DNA of 11,949 bases from Robiginitomaculum sp. (GCA_026982235.1 JALSHM010000380.1:1-11949), one strand, 5' to 3'. Numbered from the stretch's first letter, positions 1 through 8,141 are shown. Notes: a model not told the origin generated them from the sequence alone. Translations and numbers: made by a program.

Positions 1-959
1 GTCACATAAACATGGTCGATGACGCCTCCTTTTTCCCGTATTAAATTTGCGGCATGGGCAAGAAAAAGGGTCGAATTGGCACCTTTCCATTTGTCCTCAG
101 ACGGCGGGAAATGGTCGCCAATATCCCCCGCACTCATGGCACCAAGCAGGGCATCGGTCAGGGCATGGAGGCCAACATCGGCGTCGCTATGGCCTTTAAG
201 GGCAAAGCCCGCATCTATTTTTACGCCGCATAGAAATAGGGAATCTCCGGCACATATTTGGTGTACGTCAAAACCTGAACCTGTCATATTTATCATATTA
301 TATCGTGCCATAAAATCGTCTTCAAAAGTCAGTTTAATATTCGCCGTATCGCCTGTGCAAAACCCGATAGACATGCCCGCTTGTCTGGCCACTTCTATAT
401 CGTCGGCGAAATCGGATCCGTCTGGGATATTGTTATAGGCCTGCAGGATTGCGCCGAAGTGAAACCCTTGCGGGGTTTGTACGCGCCGCAATTGGTCGCG
501 ATCGACATGCGTGCCATCTAGTGTCTTTACCGCGTCAACTATGGGCAGGCTCGGGACGGCGGCAGCATTCTCACCCAGCGCCTGAACCACATTATCAATA
601 ACACGCCCGCTCAAAAATGGCCGGGCTGCATCGTGGATGAGGACAATATCCGGTGCTTGCGCATATAAGGCTTCAAGTCCTGCCTTGACAGATGCCGTGC
701 GGGTCGCCCCGCCGTGGACATGCATAATCTCGCCGTCAATATTTTCACAGGCCTGGTCAAACAGCTCTTTATCATCCGGATGTATAGCCACAATAATCGG
801 CGCAAACCCGTTAAAGCATTTAAGGGTTTTGGTGAGCACCATTTGCCCGTCAATTTGGCGGTATTGCTTTGGCAAGCCAGAGCCGACCCTGCGCCCACGC
901 CCGGCGGCCACAATGAGAACGGCTATTTTGGTGTTTTTGCGTGATGAATTATTGTGCAA
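1..959 (-). CDS. ispDF: Bifunctional IspD/IspF (MEP cytidylyltransferase / MECDP synthase), 3' end outside window
   Basis: Cytoplasmic enzyme of the non-mevalonate (MEP) isoprenoid pathway. The IspD half joins CTP to 2-C-methyl-D-erythritol 4-phosphate; the IspF half cyclises the later intermediate to the 2,4-cyclodiphosphate. I read 319 codons leftward without a stop. IspD spans about residues 10-220: nucleotide-binding VAAGRGRRVGSGLPKQY (17-33), then RTASVKAGLEAL, IHDAARPF, VDAVKTLDG and QTPQGFHF. IspF begins near residue 227: DVH (231-233, metal ligands D231 and H233), GHSDADVGLHALTDALLGA from 256 (H257 metal ligand), then GDIGDHFPP and KGANS. The gene runs off the left edge; comparison with the family suggests roughly 60 residues are missing. 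No ATG fits the N-terminus. TTG at 959-957 is the best start: it follows an in-frame TAG and lies 10 bases after AGAGGG. The fusion is common in alphaproteobacteria. Function is very sure, start moderately so. Confidence 0.95.
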   Translation of the reverse strand, partial: MHNNSSRKNTKIAVLIVAAGRGRRVGSGLPKQYRQIDGQMVLTKTLKCFNGFAPIIVAIHPDDKELFDQACENIDGEIMHVHGGATRTASVKAGLEALYAQAPDIVLIHDAARPFLSGRVIDNVVQALGENAAAVPSLPIVDAVKTLDGTHVDRDQLRRVQTPQGFHFGAILQAYNNIPDGSDFADDIEVARQAGMSIGFCTGDTANIKLTFEDDFMARYNMINMTGSGFDVHQICAGDSLFLCGVKIDAGFALKGHSDADVGLHALTDALLGAMSAGDIGDHFPPSEDKWKGANSTLFLAHAANLIREKGGVIDHVYV

Positions 960-969
960 CTGATATTTT

Positions 970-975
970 CCCTCT
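970..975 (-). promoter_or_regulatory. Ribosome binding site supporting the TTG start of ispDF
   Basis: Read on the minus strand this is AGAGGG, ten bases before TTG (959-957). It is the only Shine-Dalgarno-like run near the conserved IspD N-terminus, and an in-frame TAG lies further upstream, so it decides the start. The spacing is slightly long. Confidence 0.5.
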
Positions 976-986
976 AAAGCCTATTT

Positions 987-2006
987 ATGACCAATGTAAA
1001 TCAAATCGGCAAGCTTGAAATAGGGGGGGTAAAGCTCGCCTCTAATGTGCTGGTTGCGCCAATGACTGGAATATCCGACCTGCCATTTCGTCGTGCCGCA
1101 CAGAAATTTGACCCTGGTTCGGTGATGTCGGAAATGGTTGCAAGTGAATATCTAGGGCGCGGACATAAGAGTTCTATGATTAAAACCGAAGGGGCGGGTG
1201 AGATAAACCCCCTCGCCATTCAACTGGTTGGTCGTGAAGCCAAATGGATGCATAAGGGCGCACGTATGGCCGAGGATATTGGCGCAGAGGTTATAGACAT
1301 AAATATGGGCTGCCCGGCGCGGCGTGTGACCAGTGGGCTTTCTGGGTCTGCCTTAATGCGGGATCTGGATCATGCTTTGACATTGATCGAGGCAACGCTG
1401 GATGCGGTGCAAGTACCTGTAACTTTAAAAATGCGACTTGGCTGGGATGATGATAGTTTAAACGCTCCTGAATTGGCGGCGCGTGCTGAAGCGGCTGGGG
1501 TTAAGATGATTGTCGTTCACGGGCGGACGCGCTGCCAAATGTATAAAGGTCGTGCGGATTGGGTAGCGGTCAGGAAGGTTAAACAGGCGGTGAGAATACC
1601 TGTTATTGTCAACGGCGATATTATAACGCCGGATGACGCTGTTATAGCTATGGCGCAATCCGGGGCGGACGGTGTGATGATGGGGCGCGGACTGGTCGGC
1701 GCGCCGTGGCGTATTGCCGAAGTTCATGCGCGCTTGGCGGGACAGAAATATGTGCCCATAACAGCTGAAGAAGCCCTACAAACCGCCCAACAACATTACC
1801 GGGATATTATCGCATTTTACGGGCCAGAGCGGGGCATTCGTAATGCGCGCAAGCATTTATCGGAATATATCAATAACGCACCCATAGACATGCCTGATGA
1901 AACCCGAAGTCAAGCCCGCTCTGATATTTGCAGAATGAACAGTGAAGCCGCCGTGCTTTCGAAATTGGAACAAATGTATATGTCGCCTACAAGCGAGGTG
2001 GCATGA
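987..2006 (+). CDS. dusB: tRNA-dihydrouridine synthase B (NifR3 family)
   Basis: FMN enzyme that reduces specific uridines in the tRNA D-loop to dihydrouridine with NADPH; cytoplasmic. At 339 residues it has the usual DusB length. Visible motifs: VLVAPMTGISDLPFRR (21-36) at the start of the TIM barrel; DINMGCPARRV, with C109 as the expected catalytic cysteine; LKMRLGW (147-153) with the FMN-contacting lysine; HGRTRCQMYKGRADW (178-192); VNGDI (208-212); and the FMN-phosphate loop GADGVMMGRGLVGAPW (226-241). The C-terminal helical tRNA-binding part follows, with RNARKHLSEY. Start ATG 987 gives the normal family N-terminus, but I see no Shine-Dalgarno before it, so it may be translated from a very short leader. 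It starts 27 bases from divergent ispDF and overlaps ntrB by four bases (ATGA). dusB/nifR3 at the head of the ntr genes is the usual alphaproteobacterial order. Confidence 0.96.
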   Translation: MTNVNQIGKLEIGGVKLASNVLVAPMTGISDLPFRRAAQKFDPGSVMSEMVASEYLGRGHKSSMIKTEGAGEINPLAIQLVGREAKWMHKGARMAEDIGAEVIDINMGCPARRVTSGLSGSALMRDLDHALTLIEATLDAVQVPVTLKMRLGWDDDSLNAPELAARAEAAGVKMIVVHGRTRCQMYKGRADWVAVRKVKQAVRIPVIVNGDIITPDDAVIAMAQSGADGVMMGRGLVGAPWRIAEVHARLAGQKYVPITAEEALQTAQQHYRDIIAFYGPERGIRNARKHLSEYINNAPIDMPDETRSQARSDICRMNSEAAVLSKLEQMYMSPTSEVA

Positions 2007-3097
2007 GCAAGGCGGCGATGCATATTGATTTAGTGGAAACATTACCAGATCCTGTTTTCGTCTTCAAAGGCACGAATCTGGCACTTACATGGATGAATAC
2101 GGCGGCGGAAAGCTGGCTAAAAGGTTCTTTAGCGACCAATTTAGGCCGCAGCTTGGAGAATTTGGCAGGCGGTTTTTCCGCGCTTAAAACTGTGGCTCAA
2201 AATGCGGCGAATACCGGAGCAACAATTCGGGGGCATAATCTTGATATTTATATTCCCGGCACAGGCAGTACCGAAGTGTCCTATCTAGTCTTTCCGTACA
2301 AGCAAAACATAGCGATAGTATTATCAACAAATAGGGCAGGGCAGTGGGCAGATAATGAAAGTGATAACGGCCAAGCGGTAGGCATGTTTGGGCAAATGCT
2401 CGCCCATGAACTCAAAAATCCGCTCGCAGGCATATATGGCGCTGTGCAACTATTGGAAAGCAATATATCCGATGATGCAGATTTGGAAATCACGGCCTTA
2501 ATAAAATCAGAAGTAAAGCGTATTGGGCGGCTGGCAGACAAAATGGAAGATTTTAGTGTCCGTGATGACACCAATTATGAAAATTTCAATATCCACACAA
2601 TTTTGCGAAAAGCCTTACTCTTGTTTCAAAACAAGGACAATGCTGGGATAGACTTTACCGAGACCTATGACCCATCTTTACCGGACGTCTATGGAAATTC
2701 TGACAAGCTTATGCAGGTGGTCATAAATTTAATTGCCAATGGGATTGATGCATTAAGAGCAAGCCAAAAGAATGGCGGTCGGTTGGAAATACAGACTTTA
2801 TACCGCGCAGGCGTAAGCAAAAAAGCCCCTTGGGGTGGGGTGCATGCTTTGCCTATAGAGGTTAAAATAATAGACAATGGCGGCGGTATTCCAGAACATA
2901 TCAAAGACAGAATATTTCAGCCATTTGTTACGGGTAAGGCTAATGGCCATGGTTTGGGCTTGGCGCTGGTTTCAAAAATCATTGACGAGCATGGCGGTAT
3001 TGTGAACTGCCAATCCGGTAAAAACCATACAGTGTTTTCGCTCTTGCTCCCCTGTAAAGGAAAGAAAAATGCGCTGGCAGGGGGTAAAAAACTATGA
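2003..3097 (+). CDS. ntrB: Nitrogen regulation sensor histidine kinase NtrB (GlnL)
   Basis: Soluble histidine kinase/phosphatase that controls NtrC phosphorylation; in the family its activity is set by the PII protein GlnB according to nitrogen status. 364 residues, no membrane segment. N-terminal PAS-like sensor about 8-115 (LVETLPDPVFVFKG, then WMNTAAESWL). The dimerisation/phosphoacceptor box is MLAHELKNPLAGIYGAVQLL, with H135 phosphorylated. The HATPase domain follows: N-box QVVINLIANGIDAL (N246), G1 box DNGGGIP (291-297), the F-box region IFQPFVTGK (304-312) and G2 box GHGLGLAL (315-322). All catalytic boxes are present, so the kinase should be active. The start overlaps the dusB stop as ATGA and is preceded by GAGGTG inside dusB, suggesting translational coupling; the stop overlaps ntrC in the same way. 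The poorly conserved sensor domain is normal for the family. Confidence 0.94.
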   Translation: MSKAAMHIDLVETLPDPVFVFKGTNLALTWMNTAAESWLKGSLATNLGRSLENLAGGFSALKTVAQNAANTGATIRGHNLDIYIPGTGSTEVSYLVFPYKQNIAIVLSTNRAGQWADNESDNGQAVGMFGQMLAHELKNPLAGIYGAVQLLESNISDDADLEITALIKSEVKRIGRLADKMEDFSVRDDTNYENFNIHTILRKALLLFQNKDNAGIDFTETYDPSLPDVYGNSDKLMQVVINLIANGIDALRASQKNGGRLEIQTLYRAGVSKKAPWGGVHALPIEVKIIDNGGGIPEHIKDRIFQPFVTGKANGHGLGLALVSKIIDEHGGIVNCQSGKNHTVFSLLLPCKGKKNALAGGKKL

Positions 3098-4410
3098 AAT
3101 ACAAAGTTTTATTAGCGGATGATGATGCAAGTATCCGGTTTGTCTTGAGTAAATATCTCACTCGCGCAGGCTTTGATGTGAAAGCCACGGATAACCCGCA
3201 AACCTTGTTAAAATGGGCAGAGGCGGGCGAAGGTGATGTTGTTCTCACGGATGTACACATGGGGGCGGACGAAATATTTACCTATGTGCCAGAGCTTAAA
3301 TCTCTACGGCCAAATTTACCAATCATCATAATAAGTGCCAATACACGGATGGTCACAGCGCTTAAATCGCGCCAATCTGGTGTGTTCGAATATATTCCTA
3401 AACCATTTGATTTGCCGGAACTTGAGAATACACTTAAGCGTGCCTTGGACAATCAGGTGGAGGCGGGGCAGGTGATTTTCAAAAAACCGGATCAAATGAT
3501 TGGTCGTTCCAAAGCGATGCAGCCCGTATTTCGGGCTATTTCTGATTATGCTTCGGGGGAAGTCCCTATATTTATTTGGGGCGATGCGGGGACTGGCAAG
3601 AATCTGGCGGCGCAATGTTTGCATGATGCGGGGGCGCGACAAAAAAAGGCTTTTGTTGTGTTTGATGGGCGTAATCAGAGTGAAGAATTGATGGAAATGG
3701 TCGGGACGGGTGATTTGTTTGTCGATCGGGTTCACGAAATGACTGGAGAACGACAAGAACAGTTGCTCATAGCATTGGAGCGCAATGAAGCACGTGCGCC
3801 GCAGGATAAATTTCGTATTATTGCGGCAGCGGAAATGTCCCTAGAGGATATACAAAAATCTAAGTTAGTCCGTGCTGACTTATTGTCTCATTTAATGGGG
3901 GCTAAAGTGTATTTGCCACCCTTAAGTGAGCGCACTGATGACCTTGCAGACTTGGCAACGCATTTTATTGCTTCGGTTAGACCGGGGAGACGCGGCATAA
4001 TCAGAACTGCAGCGCTAAGACGATTAAAGGCACATCACTGGCCGGGGAATGTACGAGAGTTGCGCAATTTGATGCATGTTATTGCTTTACAGTTCTCAGA
4101 TGCTGAGATCTCTGCTGAAATTGTGGAGCGTATGTTGACGCCATTATCCAGCCCTGCCACACAAGAAGACCCGCTAGACGACATAAAACAGGCTTGTACA
4201 AATTTGTTGGCTGCTGCACATGCAAACTCTGATAAAAACGCTGAAAAAGGACAGGTTTCTCCCTATGAACAAGCACTTGAATGGATTGAAATACCATTGG
4301 TTACTGAGGCATTGCGCCTCACAGGCGGTAATAATTCCAAGGCGGCAGACTTACTTGGTATTCACCGCAATACATTGCGTACAAAGTTGCGTAAGTGGCA
4401 AAGTGAGTAG
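3094..4410 (+). CDS. ntrC: NtrC-family response regulator with degenerate AAA+ domain lacking GAFTGA
   Basis: Partner of NtrB and presumed nitrogen-responsive transcription regulator. 438 residues, shorter than the usual 470-480. Receiver about 1-120: acidic pocket DDD (9-11), phospho-acceptor D53 (VLTDVHMG), switch S81, K103 (KPF). The AAA+ region is about 135-350. Walker A GDAGTGK is kept at 163-169, and sensor II WPGNVREL at 316-323. The segment that should hold ESELFG...GAFTGA is gone: LMEMVGTG runs directly into Walker B, which reads DLFVDRVHEM (D211-R212 rather than D-E). The L2 region is also shortened. The arginine-finger area reads VRADLLSHL; R260 is kept and the second arginine is replaced by H. 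The Fis-type HTH (about 409-435, NNSKAADLLGIHRNTLRTKL) is intact. The frame is open and reads as normal coding, so this is not a pseudogene. Inference: it binds DNA when phosphorylated but is not a sigma-54 activator. Start ATG 3094 has AGGGGG nine bases before it. Confidence 0.9.
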   Translation: MKYKVLLADDDASIRFVLSKYLTRAGFDVKATDNPQTLLKWAEAGEGDVVLTDVHMGADEIFTYVPELKSLRPNLPIIIISANTRMVTALKSRQSGVFEYIPKPFDLPELENTLKRALDNQVEAGQVIFKKPDQMIGRSKAMQPVFRAISDYASGEVPIFIWGDAGTGKNLAAQCLHDAGARQKKAFVVFDGRNQSEELMEMVGTGDLFVDRVHEMTGERQEQLLIALERNEARAPQDKFRIIAAAEMSLEDIQKSKLVRADLLSHLMGAKVYLPPLSERTDDLADLATHFIASVRPGRRGIIRTAALRRLKAHHWPGNVRELRNLMHVIALQFSDAEISAEIVERMLTPLSSPATQEDPLDDIKQACTNLLAAAHANSDKNAEKGQVSPYEQALEWIEIPLVTEALRLTGGNNSKAADLLGIHRNTLRTKLRKWQSE

Positions 4411-4424
4411 AGCCGCAATAGATG

Positions 4425-4452
4425 TTGCTATTTAACACTACTGTTGTAAAAT
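4425..4452 (+). promoter_or_regulatory. Candidate promoter for ntrYX, possibly giving a leaderless transcript
   Basis: In the 49-base gap after ntrC, TTGCTA (4425-4430) is followed by a 16-base spacer and TAAAAT (4447-4452), a fair match to a housekeeping -35/-10 pair. The expected transcription start falls at about 4459, one base before the ntrY ATG at 4460. No Shine-Dalgarno is visible before that ATG, which fits a leaderless mRNA. It could also be chance in AT-rich spacer with transcription reading through from ntrBC. Confidence 0.4.
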
Positions 4453-4459
4453 AGTTACA

Positions 4460-6733
4460 ATGATTGAAAATCAGAAAAATAAAAACAGGCAATTCCGGAC
4501 ACCCAGAGTGTTTCGAACGGCCTTGTTTGGTGTGTTTTTTACGGTTGCTGCGGCGCTCACAGGTGTTGGTGCGCTCATGGCGCTATCCGGCAATGAGGGG
4601 CAGGCCGCAAATGCTTTGCCGGTGCTTTGGTTCAATCTGTTTTTAATTTTATCACTTGGTGTATATTTGTTGTTCCGCTTGCGGACGGTTTTATTTAGTT
4701 CGGACGCAGGGCGCAGTGCGCCCTATCTTCATAGGCGGTTTGTGCTAATTTTTTCTCTGGGCGCACTTATGCCCGCCATATTAGTGGGTTTGTTTTCCAC
4801 GGCATTGATGAGCCGGAATTTGGCAGATATTTTTGGTCCGACGATACGCCAGACCATGCAAAATTCGCGCGAGGTTTCTAATGCTTATTTGCGCGAAGAA
4901 ATAGACGAAATTTCTCAAGGTGTTTATGAAATCGCCGAAGATCTGAACCGGGCAAAATCAACTTTACCCAACCGGATTACCTATACGGCTTTTTTAATCA
5001 GCCAAGCGGTGTTTCGGGAATTCCCGGTAGTTTATGTCATTGATGGTAACGGTCGGATTTTATCACAGGCAGAAGGGCCGCAATCGCCAAATTATGTTTT
5101 GCCCAGCGACGAAGCTATGAGCCGTGCCAAGGAAGGCTCCATGACCATAACCAGTCGCAATGAAATCGATTTGCTAGTGGCTTTATACAAATTAGAGAAT
5201 TACGCAGATGCTTATTTGTATACAGGGCGTTATTTGCGCACTGGTGTCCTGACTAATATTGACAAGATAGATGCGGTTGAAGCCTCTCTTGAGCGCTATT
5301 CCGGGAGCAATAAAGCTCTCAATAAAGTTTTTTTATTGACCTATATTGAAGTGGCTCTACTGATATTCTTTGCTGCGATATGGCTTGGGCTTTTATTGGC
5401 CAACCGAATTGTCTCGCCTCTTGGGGAAATGGTTAATGCGGCTGAGAAAGTTCGTGGTGGTGACCTTGATACGCGGGTGAATGTGTCGGGTGTTTGGGAT
5501 GAAATTGGCGATTTGGCCAATGCATTTAACCGCATGACGCGGCAGTTATATACCCAACGCCAGGATCTTGTATTTGAGCATAATATATCAGAGCAACGCC
5601 GGGAATTTTCGGAAGCAGTGCTTTCTGGAGTCAGCGCCGGGGTTATTGGGTTAACACCAGAGGGCAAAATTACTGTTATCAACACATCAGCAGAAGCCCT
5701 GTTGGGCCTACGTGGGCAAGATGTTGTTGGCAGGCCGTTATCGAGTGTTTTAAAAGGTTTTTTGCCAGTATTTACCCGTGCGAAAGATGATATTGAGAAT
5801 GTGGCAGAAGACCAGGTGAACTTGGAAACGCCACGGGGAACCCGAAATTTGGATGTTCGGGTATCTGCTTATAAAGGTGAACAAGCTGATACGGGTTGGG
5901 TGATTACCTTTGACGATATTACCCGCCTAGTTGCAGCACAAAGGCATTCTGCTTGGCGCGAAGTTGCTCGTCGCATCGCTCACGAAATTAAAAACCCGCT
6001 AACGCCTATACAATTGTCGGCTGAGCGACTTGAGAAAAAGTTTAGACCGGAAATCACTACGGATCCGGACGTGTTTTCCAACTGTACGCACACTATTATT
6101 CGCCAAGTCTCTAATCTTGGTAGGATGGTTGATGAGTTTTCGGCATTTGCTCGTATGCCTGCGCCGATTCTAGCACCTATCAACATATACAAATTATTGG
6201 GCGATAGCCTATTTGCTGCCCGTGTGACTTTTCCGGATATAAAATTTTCTGATATAAAAATGCGTTCACCTGAGGTGGAAATTCTCTGTGATGAGCGGTT
6301 AATTTCCCAAGCTCTCACCAATATCTATAAAAATGCAGGCGAGGCTATTTCTAGGCGCATTGATGATACTGGCCAAGAAGAGCTGGACGGTCTGATTACA
6401 ACTAAAGTGAGTGTTGAAGGTGATATGGTATGTATCGATATTATCGATAACGGTCAGGGCTGGCCTGATTTAGATAGGGACAGATTGTTAGAACCATATA
6501 TGACAACGCGCAAGGATGGCTCAGGACTTGGCTTAGCTATTGTCAAGCGCATCGCCGAAGATCACGGCGGTTCGTTGGAATTGGTGCAAACCCCAATCGA
6601 TAGAATGGGGGCTCATGTTAGGATTTGCTTGCCAAAAACAGACGCGACAATTGCACCAGTCTTACCTTCTGCCCATAAAATAACTGAATCTATCAATATC
6701 AGGATGAAAGTCTCTGAAAGAGGAGAACAATAA
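4460..6733 (+). CDS. ntrY: Membrane sensor histidine kinase NtrY
   Basis: Inner-membrane histidine kinase pairing with NtrX; the family has been tied to nitrogen metabolism, redox sensing and envelope control. 757 residues. Four probable membrane segments: about 21-43, 53-73, 93-117 and 290-314, the last three bounded by basic residues. Residues 118-289 form a periplasmic sensor. HAMP about 315-365 (NRIVSPLGEMVNAAEKVRGG), then PAS about 382-490 (SEAVLSGVSAGVIGLTPEG, VINTSAEALLG). Phosphoacceptor box ARRIAHEIKNPLTPIQLSAE with H508. HATPase: N-box QALTNIYKNAGEAI (N625), G1 DNGQGW (663-668), G2 GSGLGLAIVKR (687-697). About 30 residues continue past the kinase fold, without a recognisable motif. 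Start 4460 gives a charged cytoplasmic N-terminus but has no visible Shine-Dalgarno. The gene ends one base before ntrX. All catalytic boxes are intact. Confidence 0.95.
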   Translation: MIENQKNKNRQFRTPRVFRTALFGVFFTVAAALTGVGALMALSGNEGQAANALPVLWFNLFLILSLGVYLLFRLRTVLFSSDAGRSAPYLHRRFVLIFSLGALMPAILVGLFSTALMSRNLADIFGPTIRQTMQNSREVSNAYLREEIDEISQGVYEIAEDLNRAKSTLPNRITYTAFLISQAVFREFPVVYVIDGNGRILSQAEGPQSPNYVLPSDEAMSRAKEGSMTITSRNEIDLLVALYKLENYADAYLYTGRYLRTGVLTNIDKIDAVEASLERYSGSNKALNKVFLLTYIEVALLIFFAAIWLGLLLANRIVSPLGEMVNAAEKVRGGDLDTRVNVSGVWDEIGDLANAFNRMTRQLYTQRQDLVFEHNISEQRREFSEAVLSGVSAGVIGLTPEGKITVINTSAEALLGLRGQDVVGRPLSSVLKGFLPVFTRAKDDIENVAEDQVNLETPRGTRNLDVRVSAYKGEQADTGWVITFDDITRLVAAQRHSAWREVARRIAHEIKNPLTPIQLSAERLEKKFRPEITTDPDVFSNCTHTIIRQVSNLGRMVDEFSAFARMPAPILAPINIYKLLGDSLFAARVTFPDIKFSDIKMRSPEVEILCDERLISQALTNIYKNAGEAISRRIDDTGQEELDGLITTKVSVEGDMVCIDIIDNGQGWPDLDRDRLLEPYMTTRKDGSGLGLAIVKRIAEDHGGSLELVQTPIDRMGAHVRICLPKTDATIAPVLPSAHKITESINIRMKVSERGEQ
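6721..6725 (+). promoter_or_regulatory. Ribosome binding site of ntrX
   Basis: AGGAG inside the last codons of ntrY, nine bases before the ntrX ATG at 6735. It fixes the ntrX start and implies co-translation with ntrY. Confidence 0.75.
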
Positions 6734-6734
6734 T

Positions 6735-8141
6735 ATGAGTTTTGAAATACTTGTTGTTGAAGACGAAGAAGATATAAGAAGCTTGATTGCGGGTATATTA
6801 TCCGACGATGGCTATCCTGTGCGCGAAGCCAATGGGAGCGCCCAAGCATTAGAAGAATTTCAATCTCGGAAACCTTCACTTGTAATCATGGATGTTTGGC
6901 TAAAAGGGTCAAATATGGACGGTATAGAATTGATGGATGTTTTTAAGAAGACCGATCCGGATATACCTGTCATCATCATTAGTGGTCACGGGACGGTCGA
7001 GACGGCAGTGTCGGCCATTCGCAAAGGTGCATATGATTATATTGTGAAGCCTTTTCCTAGTGAGAAATTATTGATAACGGCAAAGCGGGCTTTGGAGGCC
7101 GTGCAATTGCGCCGTGAGAATGCAGATTTAAAAGGGCGTTCGGTCGTGGAAGAGCGTTTAATTGGCCGCTCGTCTGTTATCTGTCAGTTGCGCCAAAAAA
7201 TTGATCGCATCGCACCTACGAATAGTCGAGTATTGATTTCAGGGCCTTCTGGTGCGGGTAAGGAGTTAATCGCAAGGCTGCTACATGACAAATCTGATAG
7301 GTCAAGCGGGCCGTTTCGCGCTGTAAATGCCGCCTCAATGGTACCGGAACGCGTAGAAGAGGAACTTTTTGGCGTTGAGGACGAAACTGGCGTTACCTAC
7401 AAAACTGGCTTGCTGGAACGGGCGCATTTTGGAACTTTGTATCTAGATGAAGTGGCAGACATGCCCCTAGAGACCCAAAGCAAACTCTTACGGCTTTTGG
7501 TCAATCAGCGGTTCCAACGTGTCGGCGGCCAGAATGATGTGCAGGTTGATGTGCGTATAATAACCTCGACCTCTCGTGATTTAGAGAAAGAAACCCAGCT
7601 AGGTAGATTTCGCGAAGACTTGTATCACCGTCTCAATGTAATGCCCTTAGAAGCACCGCCATTGATGGATCGCCGCGAAGACATTCCGGAACTGGTTACA
7701 TATTTTATAAATAAATTGACTGCGTCGACAGGGCTTCCTGCCCGTGAGATCGGGGACGATGCTATGGCGGCTCTACAGGCGCATGATTGGCCGGGTAATG
7801 TTCGCCAGCTTAAGAATAATGTTGAGCGCTTGTTGATATTGGCTGGCGGCGATCCTAGCCAGCCGATAACATTGGAGTCTTTGCCGGAAGAAGTTTCGGT
7901 TGTGAAAAACACGCCCAACGCCCAAGAAAGTGACCGGATTGTTTCATTGTCTTTACGTGATGCAAGAGAGCATTTCGAACGTGAATATTTACAGGTGCAA
8001 ATTGAACGCTTTGGCGGTAATATATCGCGAACGGCGGCATTTGTTGGTATGGAACGTTCGGCATTGCATAGGAAGTTAAAGTCTTTAGGTATAAATTCAT
8101 CAGCGAAAAATGCTGAAGCCACAAAGTCGTCAAGCGAGTAG
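6735..8141 (+). CDS. ntrX: NtrX response regulator (NtrC-type without GAFTGA)
   Basis: DNA-binding response regulator for NtrY. 468 residues. Receiver 1-120: acidic pocket EDEED (9-13), phospho-acceptor D53 (VIMDVWLKG), switch S83, K105 (KPF). AAA+ about 140-390: Walker A GPSGAGKE (170-177), Walker B TLYLDEVADM (234-243), FREDLYHRLNV (292-302) with both arginine-finger candidates, and sensor II WPGNVRQL (352-359). At the L1 position the sequence reads ELFGVEDETGVTYKTGLLERA: the GAFTGA loop that touches sigma-54 is absent, which is normal for NtrX and separates it from true NtrC. Fis-type HTH at 429-453 (NISRTAAFVGMERSALHRKL). Serine- and lysine-rich tail. By comparison with studied NtrX proteins it should regulate without classical sigma-54 remodelling. 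It lies one base after ntrY and nine before trkA. Confidence 0.95.
   Translation: MSFEILVVEDEEDIRSLIAGILSDDGYPVREANGSAQALEEFQSRKPSLVIMDVWLKGSNMDGIELMDVFKKTDPDIPVIIISGHGTVETAVSAIRKGAYDYIVKPFPSEKLLITAKRALEAVQLRRENADLKGRSVVEERLIGRSSVICQLRQKIDRIAPTNSRVLISGPSGAGKELIARLLHDKSDRSSGPFRAVNAASMVPERVEEELFGVEDETGVTYKTGLLERAHFGTLYLDEVADMPLETQSKLLRLLVNQRFQRVGGQNDVQVDVRIITSTSRDLEKETQLGRFREDLYHRLNVMPLEAPPLMDRREDIPELVTYFINKLTASTGLPAREIGDDAMAALQAHDWPGNVRQLKNNVERLLILAGGDPSQPITLESLPEEVSVVKNTPNAQESDRIVSLSLRDAREHFEREYLQVQIERFGGNISRTAAFVGMERSALHRKLKSLGINSSAKNAEATKSSSE

Noticed and set aside
19..963. Several open frames of 76-139 codons on the plus strand, and a 100-codon minus-strand frame (611-913)
   Set aside because: They overlap the clearly recognisable ispDF reading frame, have no family motifs and read as arginine/serine/proline-rich shadow translations.
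937..1015. Weak promoter-like pairs on both strands around the ispDF/dusB gap (for example TTGTGC/TCTAAA for dusB and TTGCCG/CATAAA for ispDF)
   Set aside because: Each matches only about four of six bases per box, and several alternatives fit equally well; not supportable without 5'-end data.
3500..3691. Possibility that the missing NtrC L1 segment is hidden in another frame by a frameshift
   Set aside because: The plus-strand frame here does not translate to anything like ELFG/GAFTGA, and the main frame stays open and aligned on both sides, so the deletion looks genuine.
4709..4723. GC-rich 15-base palindrome GGGCGCAGTGCGCCC inside ntrY
   Set aside because: One such 7-base-arm palindrome is about what chance gives in 12 kb, and it encodes an ordinary cytoplasmic loop between membrane segments.
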